64,000 nt of DNA from an uncultured Pelagibacteraceae bacterium (lineage in GTDB: Bacteria > Pseudomonadota > Alphaproteobacteria > Pelagibacterales > Pelagibacteraceae), in NCBI GenBank assembly GCA_902569055.1, contig CACFSU010000001.1, positions 43,919 to 107,918 on the forward strand. The letters are read 5' to 3'. Below, in pieces: positions 9,914 to 19,738 of this stretch. Position numbers and translations under genes: made by a program. Below the pieces are notes generated by a model. That model did not search any database, was not told where the DNA came from, and worked only from the letters and a program-made list of their open reading frames with translations. The stretch's first letter is position 1. Each line of letters begins with the position of its first letter.

Positions 9914-10709
9914 CTCATTAATTTGGCAATCATTTAAAAAAACAAGAAATGAAAATAGACCTGCCCTTTTGACCTATACAGTTGCAGGGGACAATACCAA
10001 AAAGAAATCATTAGAAATTTTAAAATCAATTTCAAATCATGCAGATATCTGTGAGCTAGGTTTTCCTCACAATACACCAATTGCTGATGGAGGTCAGATA
10101 CAAACAAGTGCTTACAGAGCAATAAAAAATGGTATTAAAATTAAAAATGTATTTTCAATAGTAAGTCAATTTAAAAAAACTAAAAAAAATAAACCAATTA
10201 TTTTGATGGGTTATTATAATATAGTTTATCAATATGGTGAAAATAAATTTATTCAAAAATGTAAAAAAACAAAGGTGGATGGGTTAATTATTGTTGACCT
10301 GCCCCATCCAGAAAATAAACTTTTTGCTTCTAAATGTAAAAAAAAAGGAATTAATTTTATACAATTAGTATCTCCAACAACTTCTAACAATAGACTAAAG
10401 CAAATTATTAAAGACTCACATGATATGATTTATTATATCTCTATGCTTTCAATAACTGGTCAAAAGTTAAAAGTGTCTCCAAAAAATATAATTAGAAGAT
10501 ACAATAAAATTAAAGCTTTAGATAAATCAAAAAATATTGTCATTGGATTTGGAATAACTGAAAAAACTATAAAATCTTTAAAAAAAGCAGATGGATTAGT
10601 AGTAGGAAGTGCTATTTGCAAGGAAATTACTAAGTCTATTATTAAGAGACAAAATATTGTCACAAATGTTACTAATATAGTTAGAAGATTAAAAAATAAA
10701 ATTAAATGA
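9906..10709 (+). CDS. trpA: Tryptophan synthase alpha chain
   Basis: CELGFPHNTPIADGGQIQ, PIILMGYYNIVYQYG, GLIIVDLPHPE motifs. Confidence 0.96.
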   Translation: MTNSLIWQSFKKTRNENRPALLTYTVAGDNTKKKSLEILKSISNHADICELGFPHNTPIADGGQIQTSAYRAIKNGIKIKNVFSIVSQFKKTKKNKPIILMGYYNIVYQYGENKFIQKCKKTKVDGLIIVDLPHPENKLFASKCKKKGINFIQLVSPTTSNNRLKQIIKDSHDMIYYISMLSITGQKLKVSPKNIIRRYNKIKALDKSKNIVIGFGITEKTIKSLKKADGLVVGSAICKEITKSIIKRQNIVTNVTNIVRRLKNKIK

Positions 10710-11635
10710 ATTGGATAACAAAAATTATTAAAGCTGGAGAAAAAATAAAAACTGCTTTTCACAAAAGAGCAACTAAAGAAGAAATAGAAAAAAGTGATTG
10801 GACATCATGTTGTAAAGGTCCAATATTAAAAAAAGATTTAGAAAAAAATTTGTGGGTTTGTCCTGATTGCAACAAACACCATAGAATTAAACCTAACCAA
10901 AGATTTGATATTTTATTTGGTCAAAACAATTATAGAACATTAAAAACCCCAATTCCTAAAGATGATCCTTTAAACTGGACTGACTCAAAATCTTATAAAG
11001 ATAGATTAAAAAATGCTCGTAAAAAAACTGGTTTAGATTGCGGAATGATGGTCGTCTGCGGAAACATCAACAAGATTGAAGTTACTGCAGTTGCTTCAGA
11101 TTTTGATTTTTTGGGAGCCTCTATGGCATCTGCAGAAGGAGAAGCTTTTCTATATGGAGTTCAGCATGCAATCGAACATCAAACTCCATTTATTTGTATA
11201 AGTGCTGGTGGAGGAATGAGAATGATGGAAAGTTTGATTTCTTTATCTCAAATGACAAGAACCACTCTCGCAATTAATGAGTTAAAAAGTAATAAGTTGC
11301 CATATATAGTTCTAATTACTGATCCCACAGCTGGTGGAATTACAGCTTCATATGCTATGTTAGGAGATATCCATTTGGCTGAGCCTGGCTCATTAATAGC
11401 ATTTGCTGGAAAACGAGTAATTCAAGGAACTGTTAAAGAAGAATTACCAGAAAATTTTCAAACCAGTGAGTACGTCCAGAAAACTGGATTTGTTGATTTA
11501 ATTGTAGAAAGAAAAGATTTAGTCAAAAAAATTGGAACTTTATTATCAATATTGTTAAAGAAAAATTCTGCTATAAACACTGAAGAAAATGAAACTTCAG
11601 AAGATAATCAATCGCTTACAAAAACTGCATCCTAA
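10706..11635 (+). CDS. accD: Acetyl-CoA carboxylase carboxyltransferase subunit beta
   Basis: Cys4-type zinc residues (SCC...VCPDC), SAGGGMRMMESLISLSQM, LITDPTAGGITASYAMLGD. Confidence 0.96.
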   Translation: MNWITKIIKAGEKIKTAFHKRATKEEIEKSDWTSCCKGPILKKDLEKNLWVCPDCNKHHRIKPNQRFDILFGQNNYRTLKTPIPKDDPLNWTDSKSYKDRLKNARKKTGLDCGMMVVCGNINKIEVTAVASDFDFLGASMASAEGEAFLYGVQHAIEHQTPFICISAGGGMRMMESLISLSQMTRTTLAINELKSNKLPYIVLITDPTAGGITASYAMLGDIHLAEPGSLIAFAGKRVIQGTVKEELPENFQTSEYVQKTGFVDLIVERKDLVKKIGTLLSILLKKNSAINTEENETSEDNQSLTKTAS

Positions 11636-12857
11636 AGAAATAGATCTTTCTCTAGATCGAATAAAAAATCTTTGTAATAAATTAGATAATCCACAAGACA
11701 AAATTAATTCAATTTCAGTTGTTGGAACAAATGGAAAATATTCAACAATTCAAGCTATGTACGCAATTTTAAAGGAAGCAAATTATAAATGTAATATTTA
11801 TACCAGTCCACATATTAAAAAAATTAACGAAAGATTTGTATTTAATAATCAAGAATTAAATGATGATGAGCTAGCTAATCTTCTAGAAAAAATCGAAAGA
11901 GTAAATGAAAATCTACCAATTACCTTTTTTGAAATACTAACTTCTGCTTATTTCTATAAAGCTGCCGAATTTCCCCAAAATATCAACCTTATAGAAACTG
12001 GTTTATTTCATCGTTTTGATGCAACAAATATATTAAAAAAAAACCTTGCTAGTGTTGTAACCTCAATTGGCTTAGACCACTTAGATTGGCTGCCTAAGAA
12101 TGAAAAAACAATTACAAGAATAATATTTGAAAAAACTTCGACCCTTTTAAATTCTAATATCATTATTGCAAGTCAAAGCACTAATGAAATTTCTAATCAA
12201 ATTAAGGAAGTGATTTTAAACAACTCTTCTAAAAAATTCTTTTTTAATGAAGACTATAATTGTTCACTAAGTGAAAATAATTTTCATTATTACGAAGATA
12301 AACGTGGTGGAATTAAACTTCCCACACCAAATGTTTATGGTCAATTTCAACTTGAAAATATTTCAACTGCAATTGCAACATTAAGATCTATAGAGCTGTT
12401 AAATATAAATGAAGACTGCATTAAAAAAGGAATAACTAAAATAAACAATATTGCACGATTACAAGAAATAACTAAAGGTAATCTTAAAGATTTAGTTAAA
12501 AATAATAGGTTATTCGTAGATGGAGCTCATAATCAACTTGGTGCAAAAGTTTTAAATAAATTTTTAGAAAGTTTCAATTGTGATAAACATATAATTCTTG
12601 GAATGATGGCTAACAAAGATCACCAAAAATTTATGAGTTACTTTAAAAATATCTCTACCTTAACCACTATAGATATTCCAAATCAGCCTAACTCAATTAA
12701 TGGAAAAGAATTAAAAGATAAGCTGAATATTTTCAAAAATATTCAATATAAAGAAAACATTTTTAATGCTATCAAGTCAATTCCGGTCAAAGAAAATGAT
12801 ATGATATTAATTACAGGATCTTTATATCTAGCTGGAGAAATTTTAAATTTAAATTAA
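11589..12857 (+). CDS. folC: Folylpolyglutamate / dihydrofolate synthase
   Basis: LHPKEIDLSLDRI, VGTNGKYSTIQ, GLDHLDWL, VDGAHNQLGAK motifs; overlaps accD 3' end by 47 bp. Confidence 0.92.
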   Translation: MKLQKIINRLQKLHPKEIDLSLDRIKNLCNKLDNPQDKINSISVVGTNGKYSTIQAMYAILKEANYKCNIYTSPHIKKINERFVFNNQELNDDELANLLEKIERVNENLPITFFEILTSAYFYKAAEFPQNINLIETGLFHRFDATNILKKNLASVVTSIGLDHLDWLPKNEKTITRIIFEKTSTLLNSNIIIASQSTNEISNQIKEVILNNSSKKFFFNEDYNCSLSENNFHYYEDKRGGIKLPTPNVYGQFQLENISTAIATLRSIELLNINEDCIKKGITKINNIARLQEITKGNLKDLVKNNRLFVDGAHNQLGAKVLNKFLESFNCDKHIILGMMANKDHQKFMSYFKNISTLTTIDIPNQPNSINGKELKDKLNIFKNIQYKENIFNAIKSIPVKENDMILITGSLYLAGEILNLN

Positions 12858-13171
12858 ATGTTTTTATCTAAAAATTCTTTCATATGTCCTTCGGGAACTC
12901 CTCCAACTTTTCTATCAACTTCAACACCTTTTTTATAAACAATTACAGTAGGTACGCCTCTAATTCCTGCTGCACTTCCAGTGTTAATTCCTCCATCCTC
13001 TATATCAGCATAATAAAAACCAGCTTTTTCTTTATACTCGTCAGATAGTTTATCCATCACAGGTTTTAATGCCTTGCATGGGCCACACCATTCTGCTGAA
13101 AATTGAATTACAGATACATTTTCATTCTTGATTTTATTTTCGAAATCTTCATCTTTAAAGTCTATAAGCAT
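12854..13171 (-). CDS. trxA: Thioredoxin family protein
   Basis: WCGPC active site, GVPTVIVYK cis-Pro motif. Confidence 0.88.
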   Translation of the reverse strand: MLIDFKDEDFENKIKNENVSVIQFSAEWCGPCKALKPVMDKLSDEYKEKAGFYYADIEDGGINTGSAAGIRGVPTVIVYKKGVEVDRKVGGVPEGHMKEFLDKNI

Positions 13172-13205
13172 GAATACTTTCTATAAATTAAAACTTTAAA
13201 GTCAA

Positions 13206-14642
13206 CTATGCAATTTCATATTTTTTTTCGATAGACATGATAAATTCATTAATGTCATCTAATTTTTTTAGTTCTTCCTTATCATCCCTATTGTCTGCTT
13301 GGTCTCTAAGTGTATCAATTTCATTATAGGCCATCCCAACTGTTTGCCATTTTTCTTTATTTTTGCTTAAAATTCTTCTAGCAATTTCGCTCTTTATATT
13401 TTTATATAAATCTGAGGGTAAAATGTCAGGTGCTTCCTGATAAATAATTTTTTGACCAAACCAACTACATCTTTTATCATGAAATTTATCTAATAATTTC
13501 AACTTATCCTCCCATGAAGAACTATGCCATATTTTAAATAAAGCAGTATCTTTATTGGGAATAAATTTTTCATAAAGAGTTTCCTCAGGTAATAAATCTT
13601 CTTGCGTTTGAGTTTGTGCTTTCTCTTCTGCAGCCTCTCTATTAATAATTTGAATATTCTTACAAAAATTTTTACTACTCCTTATTAATTCTGCTCTTTT
13701 TTGAATTGTTTCCAAATCAAGATTTAAATATGCTTTTTCTTTTAATGCAAATTTTTTATCTAACACTACAGGAGCTTTATTAGTTTTAATTACACGAAGC
13801 GCTTTAGGACTTAACTTTTTTAAATTTGCCTTAAGGTCCTTAACTGACATCTCTAACAGAGGCTCAGGATCTCGTCTTAAATCAAATAAATATCCCCAAG
13901 ATGAATAAGATGGATGAAAACAATGTTCTGGATGTAGAGTGCAAACAAGGTACATCATATTTTTTCCTTTTACATTTTCAAAAATTGTATATATACCCTC
14001 ATTTTTTAAAATAGTTTCAACACTATTCTTTGTTGAAGTTCTTAAAAAATTTTCCCAATTTTCTTTATGTTTATCTTTGATTATCCTTAGAACTTTTAAA
14101 CTAGTATATGCATCATGAAATGCTGTATGCTGTTGAGAAGTATCAAATCCTTGCATTCTAGCAATGCTTTCTAAGGCTAAACTTGTATTACCAGCTTCAG
14201 TAAGTTCAGTTTTTAAAGTTTCAGAATTCAAAGTATGAGCAGCTCGCGCAATATGCAAACCATCATGCTCTGTATTTGGTGAAGAATGTGTAATATAAGG
14301 ATATCTATTTCCCTTAAAAAAATTAAAATGGAACATGCGTCTATCAAAATTAAGATTACTCCAACCTATAAACATCGCAGGTGCAGCTTTAGAAAAGAAA
14401 TGCTCTACTGCACCTAAAAAATCATAATGTGAATAATTACCTTTAGTAAGTAAATCAATATTAGTCGAATTTACTAACAATGCCTTAGCACTTGGCACTT
14501 CTCCTTCTGGCATTCTACCTCTTATATTTAATTTTGAAATTTCGTTTAAATTTTTATCAACAACTACTGCACCAACTTCAATTATTGAGCCCCAAATAGT
14601 ACTATTTGTTGTTTCTGTATCGTAGATTACTATTTTATCCAT
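13206..14642 (-). CDS. sbcB: Exodeoxyribonuclease I (SbcB-like, DnaQ-fold exonuclease)
   Basis: YDTETT ExoI motif, FIGWSNLNFDRRMF, HTAFHDAYTSLKVL; long C-terminal ExoI-type extension. Confidence 0.85.
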   Translation of the reverse strand: MDKIVIYDTETTNSTIWGSIIEVGAVVVDKNLNEISKLNIRGRMPEGEVPSAKALLVNSTNIDLLTKGNYSHYDFLGAVEHFFSKAAPAMFIGWSNLNFDRRMFHFNFFKGNRYPYITHSSPNTEHDGLHIARAAHTLNSETLKTELTEAGNTSLALESIARMQGFDTSQQHTAFHDAYTSLKVLRIIKDKHKENWENFLRTSTKNSVETILKNEGIYTIFENVKGKNMMYLVCTLHPEHCFHPSYSSWGYLFDLRRDPEPLLEMSVKDLKANLKKLSPKALRVIKTNKAPVVLDKKFALKEKAYLNLDLETIQKRAELIRSSKNFCKNIQIINREAAEEKAQTQTQEDLLPEETLYEKFIPNKDTALFKIWHSSSWEDKLKLLDKFHDKRCSWFGQKIIYQEAPDILPSDLYKNIKSEIARRILSKNKEKWQTVGMAYNEIDTLRDQADNRDDKEELKKLDDINEFIMSIEKKYEIA

Positions 14643-14660
14643 TATTTTTTATATAATTAC

Positions 14661-15347
14661 TTATGTTAAATTTGAAAGTTCATTAAATTTTTTTAATCTT
14701 CCAAGAAACAAATTTTGATAAATAATTAAATCGTGCCCTTGAATTTTAAATTCTTGGAATAAGTTATTTACTGTGCAAACAAGTATTACGCAAGACGAGA
14801 TATTTGAGTTATACACAATATTATGAGCTAAAGAATACGCACTTGTTTGCAACAACCAAGTGTCAATATATTGAATTTTTTTTGGTTTATTGCTTTGTTT
14901 AAAATCAATTATTGTCTCTTTTCCCTCATAAACTCCAACACAATCAGCGGTGCCTGCATATTTTTCTGGATAGTAAAGAGTACATTCTGTTCCCCATATT
15001 TCTTCTAATCTATTTGTTAATCCTTTATCAATTATCTCTTTAGCCATTAATTTATATTGCTCACTATCATCAAAAAAACTTAAATTTTCTCTGCCTAAAA
15101 GATAAGATTCCAAATAATTGTGCATTTGTGAACCTCTGCTACTTGCCGCTTTTGTTATTGCCTCTGCTTCTTTTTCACCAGTTCTCTCACGCCAATTTGC
15201 TAATGCTGCTTTATCTTCCTCAGATTTAGTTGCATCAAGAATTGAAGTGACACTAGGTAATTTTTTTTCTCCCAATAAATATCTTCTAATTCCATCTACA
15301 GTTGCTCTTGAAGATGTTGGATAATCATATTTTTTATTCCACTTCAT
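14661..15347 (-). CDS. PD-(D/E)XK exonuclease, MGME1/phage-exonuclease-like
   Basis: LPSVTSILDAT, RGSQMHNYLE, AGTADCVGVYEGKETIIDFKQSNKPK (D...DFK catalytic pattern). Confidence 0.75.
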   Translation of the reverse strand: MKWNKKYDYPTSSRATVDGIRRYLLGEKKLPSVTSILDATKSEEDKAALANWRERTGEKEAEAITKAASSRGSQMHNYLESYLLGRENLSFFDDSEQYKLMAKEIIDKGLTNRLEEIWGTECTLYYPEKYAGTADCVGVYEGKETIIDFKQSNKPKKIQYIDTWLLQTSAYSLAHNIVYNSNISSCVILVCTVNNLFQEFKIQGHDLIIYQNLFLGRLKKFNELSNLT

Positions 15348-15419
15348 TCTTTTCTTTTATATTATCATTTCTTGAACTTTAAAGTTTAATCATTACCTGT
15401 TAGTAAGATAAAATAAATT

Positions 15420-16589
15420 ATGGAAGCAATTTTAGGAGTAATAATAGGTTTTATTATATTTAGTGTTATTTGGTTTTTTCTATTAAGACCAAAAAATAAT
15501 CAAGCACCTGCTGATGAATTAAAAATTAAGGAAGAAGAATTAAAAAAATTTCAAATAGATTTGGCAACAAGAGATGCTGAGGTAAAAGCTGCTGAAGAAG
15601 CAAAACAAGACCTTTCAAATCAAATAAAAGAAAAAAAAGATGAAGTAAAAGATCTTTATGACAAAGTTGACGAAATTACCAAAGGTGTGACTGAATATAA
15701 ATCAATATCTGAAAAAGCAATTAATAAACATGATCAAGCAGTAGCGCGACATACAAATTGGTGGGAAAAACTAACAACTAACATCACATACCAAGGAAAG
15801 TTTAATCAAGAAATTTTGGAAAATCTTTTAACTAGTGCAAATCTTGTAAAAGATAGAGATTTTTTTCCTCAAAAAAAACAAACTACTTATGATGTAGATG
15901 AAAATAAAGATAGAGATGTAATTCCTGATATGCTGCTAAAATTTCCTGAGAGAAATTATATTATTGATGCCAAAGTATCTTTAACTCATTGGACTAAATA
16001 TATTAACGAAAAAGATGATAATCAAAAAAAACAGTATCTTAAAGATCATATTGCATCTGTAAGAAACCACTTGTTTGGACCAAAAGGTCTGAATAAGAAA
16101 AATTATAATAAACTGTATGGAATAAAATCTTTACAATCTGTTATTGTCTTTTTTCCAGCACCTAGCTTGTATTCTATAACACTTGATGCTGATAAAACTC
16201 TTCAAACAGAAGCTCTAAAAGCAAACTTTATTTTATCATCCCCCACTGAACTATTAAATATGATTAAGATTTTTGAACAAATAAAAAGTGAAAGGAAACA
16301 AATTGAAAATATTAGCAAAATCATAACCTCAGCTAGTAAGATATTTGACAAATATTCTGATGTTAAAACCGCTATTAAAGGAGCACTGCAGTCATATAAA
16401 ACTCATGCTAACCAATTACAAAGTCTAATTACAAAATCTTGGGGTTCACAAGGATTAGAAAAACAAATTAAAAAGCTTGAGGATGAACATGGTGTAATAC
16501 CTGGTAAACAAATTCCTGAAATACCACCTGAGCAAGCAACTATTACGGATGTTTCCGATCCCGAAGAAGATAAGGATAAATTGAATTAG
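15420..16589 (+). CDS. rmuC: DNA recombination protein RmuC
   Basis: N-terminal TM, coiled coil, then nuclease-like VIPDMLLKFPERNYIIDAKVSLTHW. Confidence 0.92.
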   Translation: MEAILGVIIGFIIFSVIWFFLLRPKNNQAPADELKIKEEELKKFQIDLATRDAEVKAAEEAKQDLSNQIKEKKDEVKDLYDKVDEITKGVTEYKSISEKAINKHDQAVARHTNWWEKLTTNITYQGKFNQEILENLLTSANLVKDRDFFPQKKQTTYDVDENKDRDVIPDMLLKFPERNYIIDAKVSLTHWTKYINEKDDNQKKQYLKDHIASVRNHLFGPKGLNKKNYNKLYGIKSLQSVIVFFPAPSLYSITLDADKTLQTEALKANFILSSPTELLNMIKIFEQIKSERKQIENISKIITSASKIFDKYSDVKTAIKGALQSYKTHANQLQSLITKSWGSQGLEKQIKKLEDEHGVIPGKQIPEIPPEQATITDVSDPEEDKDKLN

Positions 16590-16623
16590 ACAAAAAATGT
16601 AATCTGATATGACTATTTATAAG

Positions 16624-17310
16624 TTATTTAGAAAGTAATCTAATTAAATTTTTTAATCCTTTTTTTTTTAAATTTTTTTTAGAAGTAAAAATACATGCTT
16701 GAGATTTTAAAATATGACCGTCTTTAAGCACACGTAAGTTATTTACTTTAAGAGTTTCACCTGTAGAAGTTATATCTGTGATTAATTCTGCAGACCCTGT
16801 AAAAGGATAAGCTTCCGTGGCTCCTAAGCTACTAACTAATCTAAATTGAGTTACACCTTTTGAAAATAAAAATTCTCTAGTCAAATTTGGGTATTTAGTT
16901 GCAACTCTCAATCTCTTTTTCTTTTTATCTCTAAATTCAAATGCAATTTCTTCTAAATCAGCTATTGTCTGAACATCAATCCAAGGATCAGGAATAGCAA
17001 CAACTAAATTTGCTTTACCAAATTCATATTTTTTTAGTACATTAATTTTTTTTTGAGTATTAATTTCACTCTCTTTAAATAGGTCAAATCCAGAAAAACC
17101 AAGATCTAAAGAACCATCTCCTAACCTTTCAATAATTTCCCTTGCATGTAAATATAGAATTTTTATATTTGATTTATTTTTTACTGAACCAATTAATTCT
17201 CTTCTTTCTGAAATAAGTTTTAATTTTTTCTTACTAAAGATATTTAAAACGTCTTTTCTTAATCTACCTTTGCTTGGAATTCCTATATTAATTATATTTT
17301 TCATAATCAA
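16624..17310 (-). CDS. hisG: ATP phosphoribosyltransferase, short form
   Basis: GIPSKGRLRKD, GFSGFDLF, SSLGATEAYPFTGSAELITDITSTG motifs; 228 aa, next to hisZ. Confidence 0.94.
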   Translation of the reverse strand: MIMKNIINIGIPSKGRLRKDVLNIFSKKKLKLISERRELIGSVKNKSNIKILYLHAREIIERLGDGSLDLGFSGFDLFKESEINTQKKINVLKKYEFGKANLVVAIPDPWIDVQTIADLEEIAFEFRDKKKKRLRVATKYPNLTREFLFSKGVTQFRLVSSLGATEAYPFTGSAELITDITSTGETLKVNNLRVLKDGHILKSQACIFTSKKNLKKKGLKNLIRLLSK

Positions 17311-18359
17311 TAATTTAAATTTAATGCAGCTCCTACTGCTGATACTTGTTTTTTTGAACCTAGGTCAGAAATTAATTGGTCATATCTTCCACCGTTAACA
17401 ACATTTTTTATTTTATTATTTGATTTAATTTCAATTTTAAAAACCATTCCTGTATAATATTCGAGCTGTCTTCCAAAAGAAGTTGAAAAAAAAACATTAA
17501 GTTTTAAAATTCTATTTGATGATGTTGGAAAATATCTTTGATCAACTGCTAAATTTATTTGATATTTTTTAAAAAATTTATTTAATACTTTTGCAGCTTT
17601 GTTAATAGGACATTTAATCTTCAAAAATTCTTTTATAATTTTTGATACATTTCTTCCTTTGCTTAATCGTCTTGGATCTTTTATCTTTTTATCAAATCGC
17701 TTTAAAATTTCTTCAACTGTTCTTCCTACAACAATAGATGCTTTATCTTCTTTTAACATTTTTAAATAACGCCTTTTATCTATTTCTACAATAGTTGGAT
17801 CAACATCTGAGTTTGTCTCCAATCTTTTTAATAAATCAGTGAAATATTCTTCTCTCCAAAAATGTCTAGAGAGTCTTAATTTCCATCTTTTCGGAATATC
17901 TAATTTAGATATTAAGATATTAAATATTTCAACATTACCAAGCGTTAAAGTTCCTGATGAATATTTTAAATCTTTTAACGATTTTAAAGATGTATTTATT
18001 ATTTCTTTATCATCATTTTTTTCATCTTTAGAACCAATAATTTCAAATCCAATTTGATCTCTGATAATTGAATCTTTTTTATTTTGAGATTTTCTATAAG
18101 CCTGTCCACTGTAAGATATTTTTTCTTTACCCTTCAAATTGTTTTCTAAATATCTGAGACATGAGACAATTGTTAAATCAGGACGTAAGCACAACTCACT
18201 TCCATTTTGATCAACAAATGAAAAAATAAACTTTCTAAAATTCTCTCCTGATCTTTGAACAATGTGATTTGCCTCAATTACTGAAGGTAATTCAATATAC
18301 TTAAATCCTTTAGCTTTTACAGACTTAAGAATTTTTTCAGATAAATTTTTTGATTTCAT
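17307..18359 (-). CDS. hisZ: ATP phosphoribosyltransferase regulatory subunit
   Basis: HisRS-like catalytic-domain paralogue without anticodon-binding domain; overlaps hisG and hisS. Confidence 0.88.
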   Translation of the reverse strand: MKSKNLSEKILKSVKAKGFKYIELPSVIEANHIVQRSGENFRKFIFSFVDQNGSELCLRPDLTIVSCLRYLENNLKGKEKISYSGQAYRKSQNKKDSIIRDQIGFEIIGSKDEKNDDKEIINTSLKSLKDLKYSSGTLTLGNVEIFNILISKLDIPKRWKLRLSRHFWREEYFTDLLKRLETNSDVDPTIVEIDKRRYLKMLKEDKASIVVGRTVEEILKRFDKKIKDPRRLSKGRNVSKIIKEFLKIKCPINKAAKVLNKFFKKYQINLAVDQRYFPTSSNRILKLNVFFSTSFGRQLEYYTGMVFKIEIKSNNKIKNVVNGGRYDQLISDLGSKKQVSAVGAALNLNY

Positions 18360-19734
18360 TAATTAAATTTTCTTTTGGAATAGTAATTTGATTATTTTCA
18401 CCTTTAACTCCTAATAAATTTTTTAAAGTGATTGTATTTTCTTTAAATTCATTATCCCCACAAATTACTGCTACGGGACATTCCCTTTTATTAGCGTAAG
18501 TTAATTGTTTTCCTAGATTTTTTTTACTATCTAAAAAAATTTCAGAATTAATATTATTGTCTCTTAAAATTTTTAAAATTTCATAATAATTTTTTAAGTA
18601 TTTTTCAGCCATGACACATACAATAACTGGTTTTTGTTCATCAATTTTAACTTGATCCAACTGCAACATAGCAAACAATAATCGATCAACTCCAATGCTT
18701 ACTCCTGTACCTGGAATATCCACTCCTTTAAATCTTGAGATTAATTTATTATATTGGCCTCCAGAACAAATACTGCCAATATCAACTTCTTTGCCTTTAC
18801 TGTTTTTTGCTTTAAAGTTAAGATTAGTTTCAACACAAAATCCATCATAATAGTCAAGACCTCTCACAATAGTAAAATTTGTTTTAACTTGTTCAGTAAA
18901 ATCTCCGTAACTTAAAATTCCATATAATTCCTCAATCTCTTTAATGCCCTCTTGGGTAAGTGAATTTTTAAAATTTTGTTTTAGTTCTTTAATATCCTTA
19001 ATTTTTAAAAAATTAATAATTTGAGATGCTTGATCGTCATTTAAATTAGCGCCTTTTGTAATTGCACCACTTTTATCTTTTCTTTCTTTTTTTAATAAAT
19101 CCTCAACACCTTTTAATCCAAAACCTGATTTATCAAGTTTATCAATAGCTCTCATAACTTTAATCTGTTTATCGTTTGATATTTTTAATTCCTCAATTAA
19201 ACCTTGAACAATTTTACGATTACTAACATTAATAACAAATTGATCTTTTTGAAGGCCACATTCAATTAATGTATTTGCAATTAAATTGCACAACTCTGCA
19301 TTTGCTTGAGCAGGATTGACATTTCCAATTATATCACAATCTGCTTGAGTAAATTCTCTATAACGAGCATTACCAGCCTTTTCATTTCTAAATACATTTT
19401 GAATAGCATATCTTTTATATACTGAAGGAAGTTCTTGATTATTCTGGGCAACAAATCTTGCCAAAGGACTAGATAAATCATATCTAAGAGTAATGTTTTT
19501 ATCACCATCTTCAAATGAGAAGATATCAGACATAGAATTACTATCGTCCTCTGCAATAAAGGATCCTATATTTTCGCTAATCTCAAATGATGGAGTTTCT
19601 AAGGGATCAAACCCAAATCTAACAAAATTATCTTCAATAGCTTTTAAAAGCTTTTTTTTAAGAAGTAATTTTTTATTCCATCTATCTTCAAATCCTGAAG
19701 GTAATCCAGGAATTAATTTGTTTTCTTTATTCAT
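18337..19734 (-). CDS. hisS: Histidyl-tRNA synthetase
   Basis: LRYDLSSPLARFVA, RGLDYYDGFCVE, GVSIGVDRLLFAM motifs; start set to MNKENKLIPGLPSGF because the longer track ORF runs into tRNA-His. Confidence 0.94.
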   Translation of the reverse strand: MNKENKLIPGLPSGFEDRWNKKLLLKKKLLKAIEDNFVRFGFDPLETPSFEISENIGSFIAEDDSNSMSDIFSFEDGDKNITLRYDLSSPLARFVAQNNQELPSVYKRYAIQNVFRNEKAGNARYREFTQADCDIIGNVNPAQANAELCNLIANTLIECGLQKDQFVINVSNRKIVQGLIEELKISNDKQIKVMRAIDKLDKSGFGLKGVEDLLKKERKDKSGAITKGANLNDDQASQIINFLKIKDIKELKQNFKNSLTQEGIKEIEELYGILSYGDFTEQVKTNFTIVRGLDYYDGFCVETNLNFKAKNSKGKEVDIGSICSGGQYNKLISRFKGVDIPGTGVSIGVDRLLFAMLQLDQVKIDEQKPVIVCVMAEKYLKNYYEILKILRDNNINSEIFLDSKKNLGKQLTYANKRECPVAVICGDNEFKENTITLKNLLGVKGENNQITIPKENLINEIKKFI

Positions 19735-19738
19735 TTTT

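Noticed and set aside
10460-10762. Minus-strand 100-aa ORF over trpA/accD
   Set aside because: Low-complexity Phe/Leu/Ile-rich shadow ORF opposite real genes.
7081-11640. Novel operon signal in pyrF-trpF-trpB-trpA-accD
   Set aside because: Compact but ordinary metabolic gene order for alphaproteobacteria; no unexplained structure apart from the accD/folC overlap.
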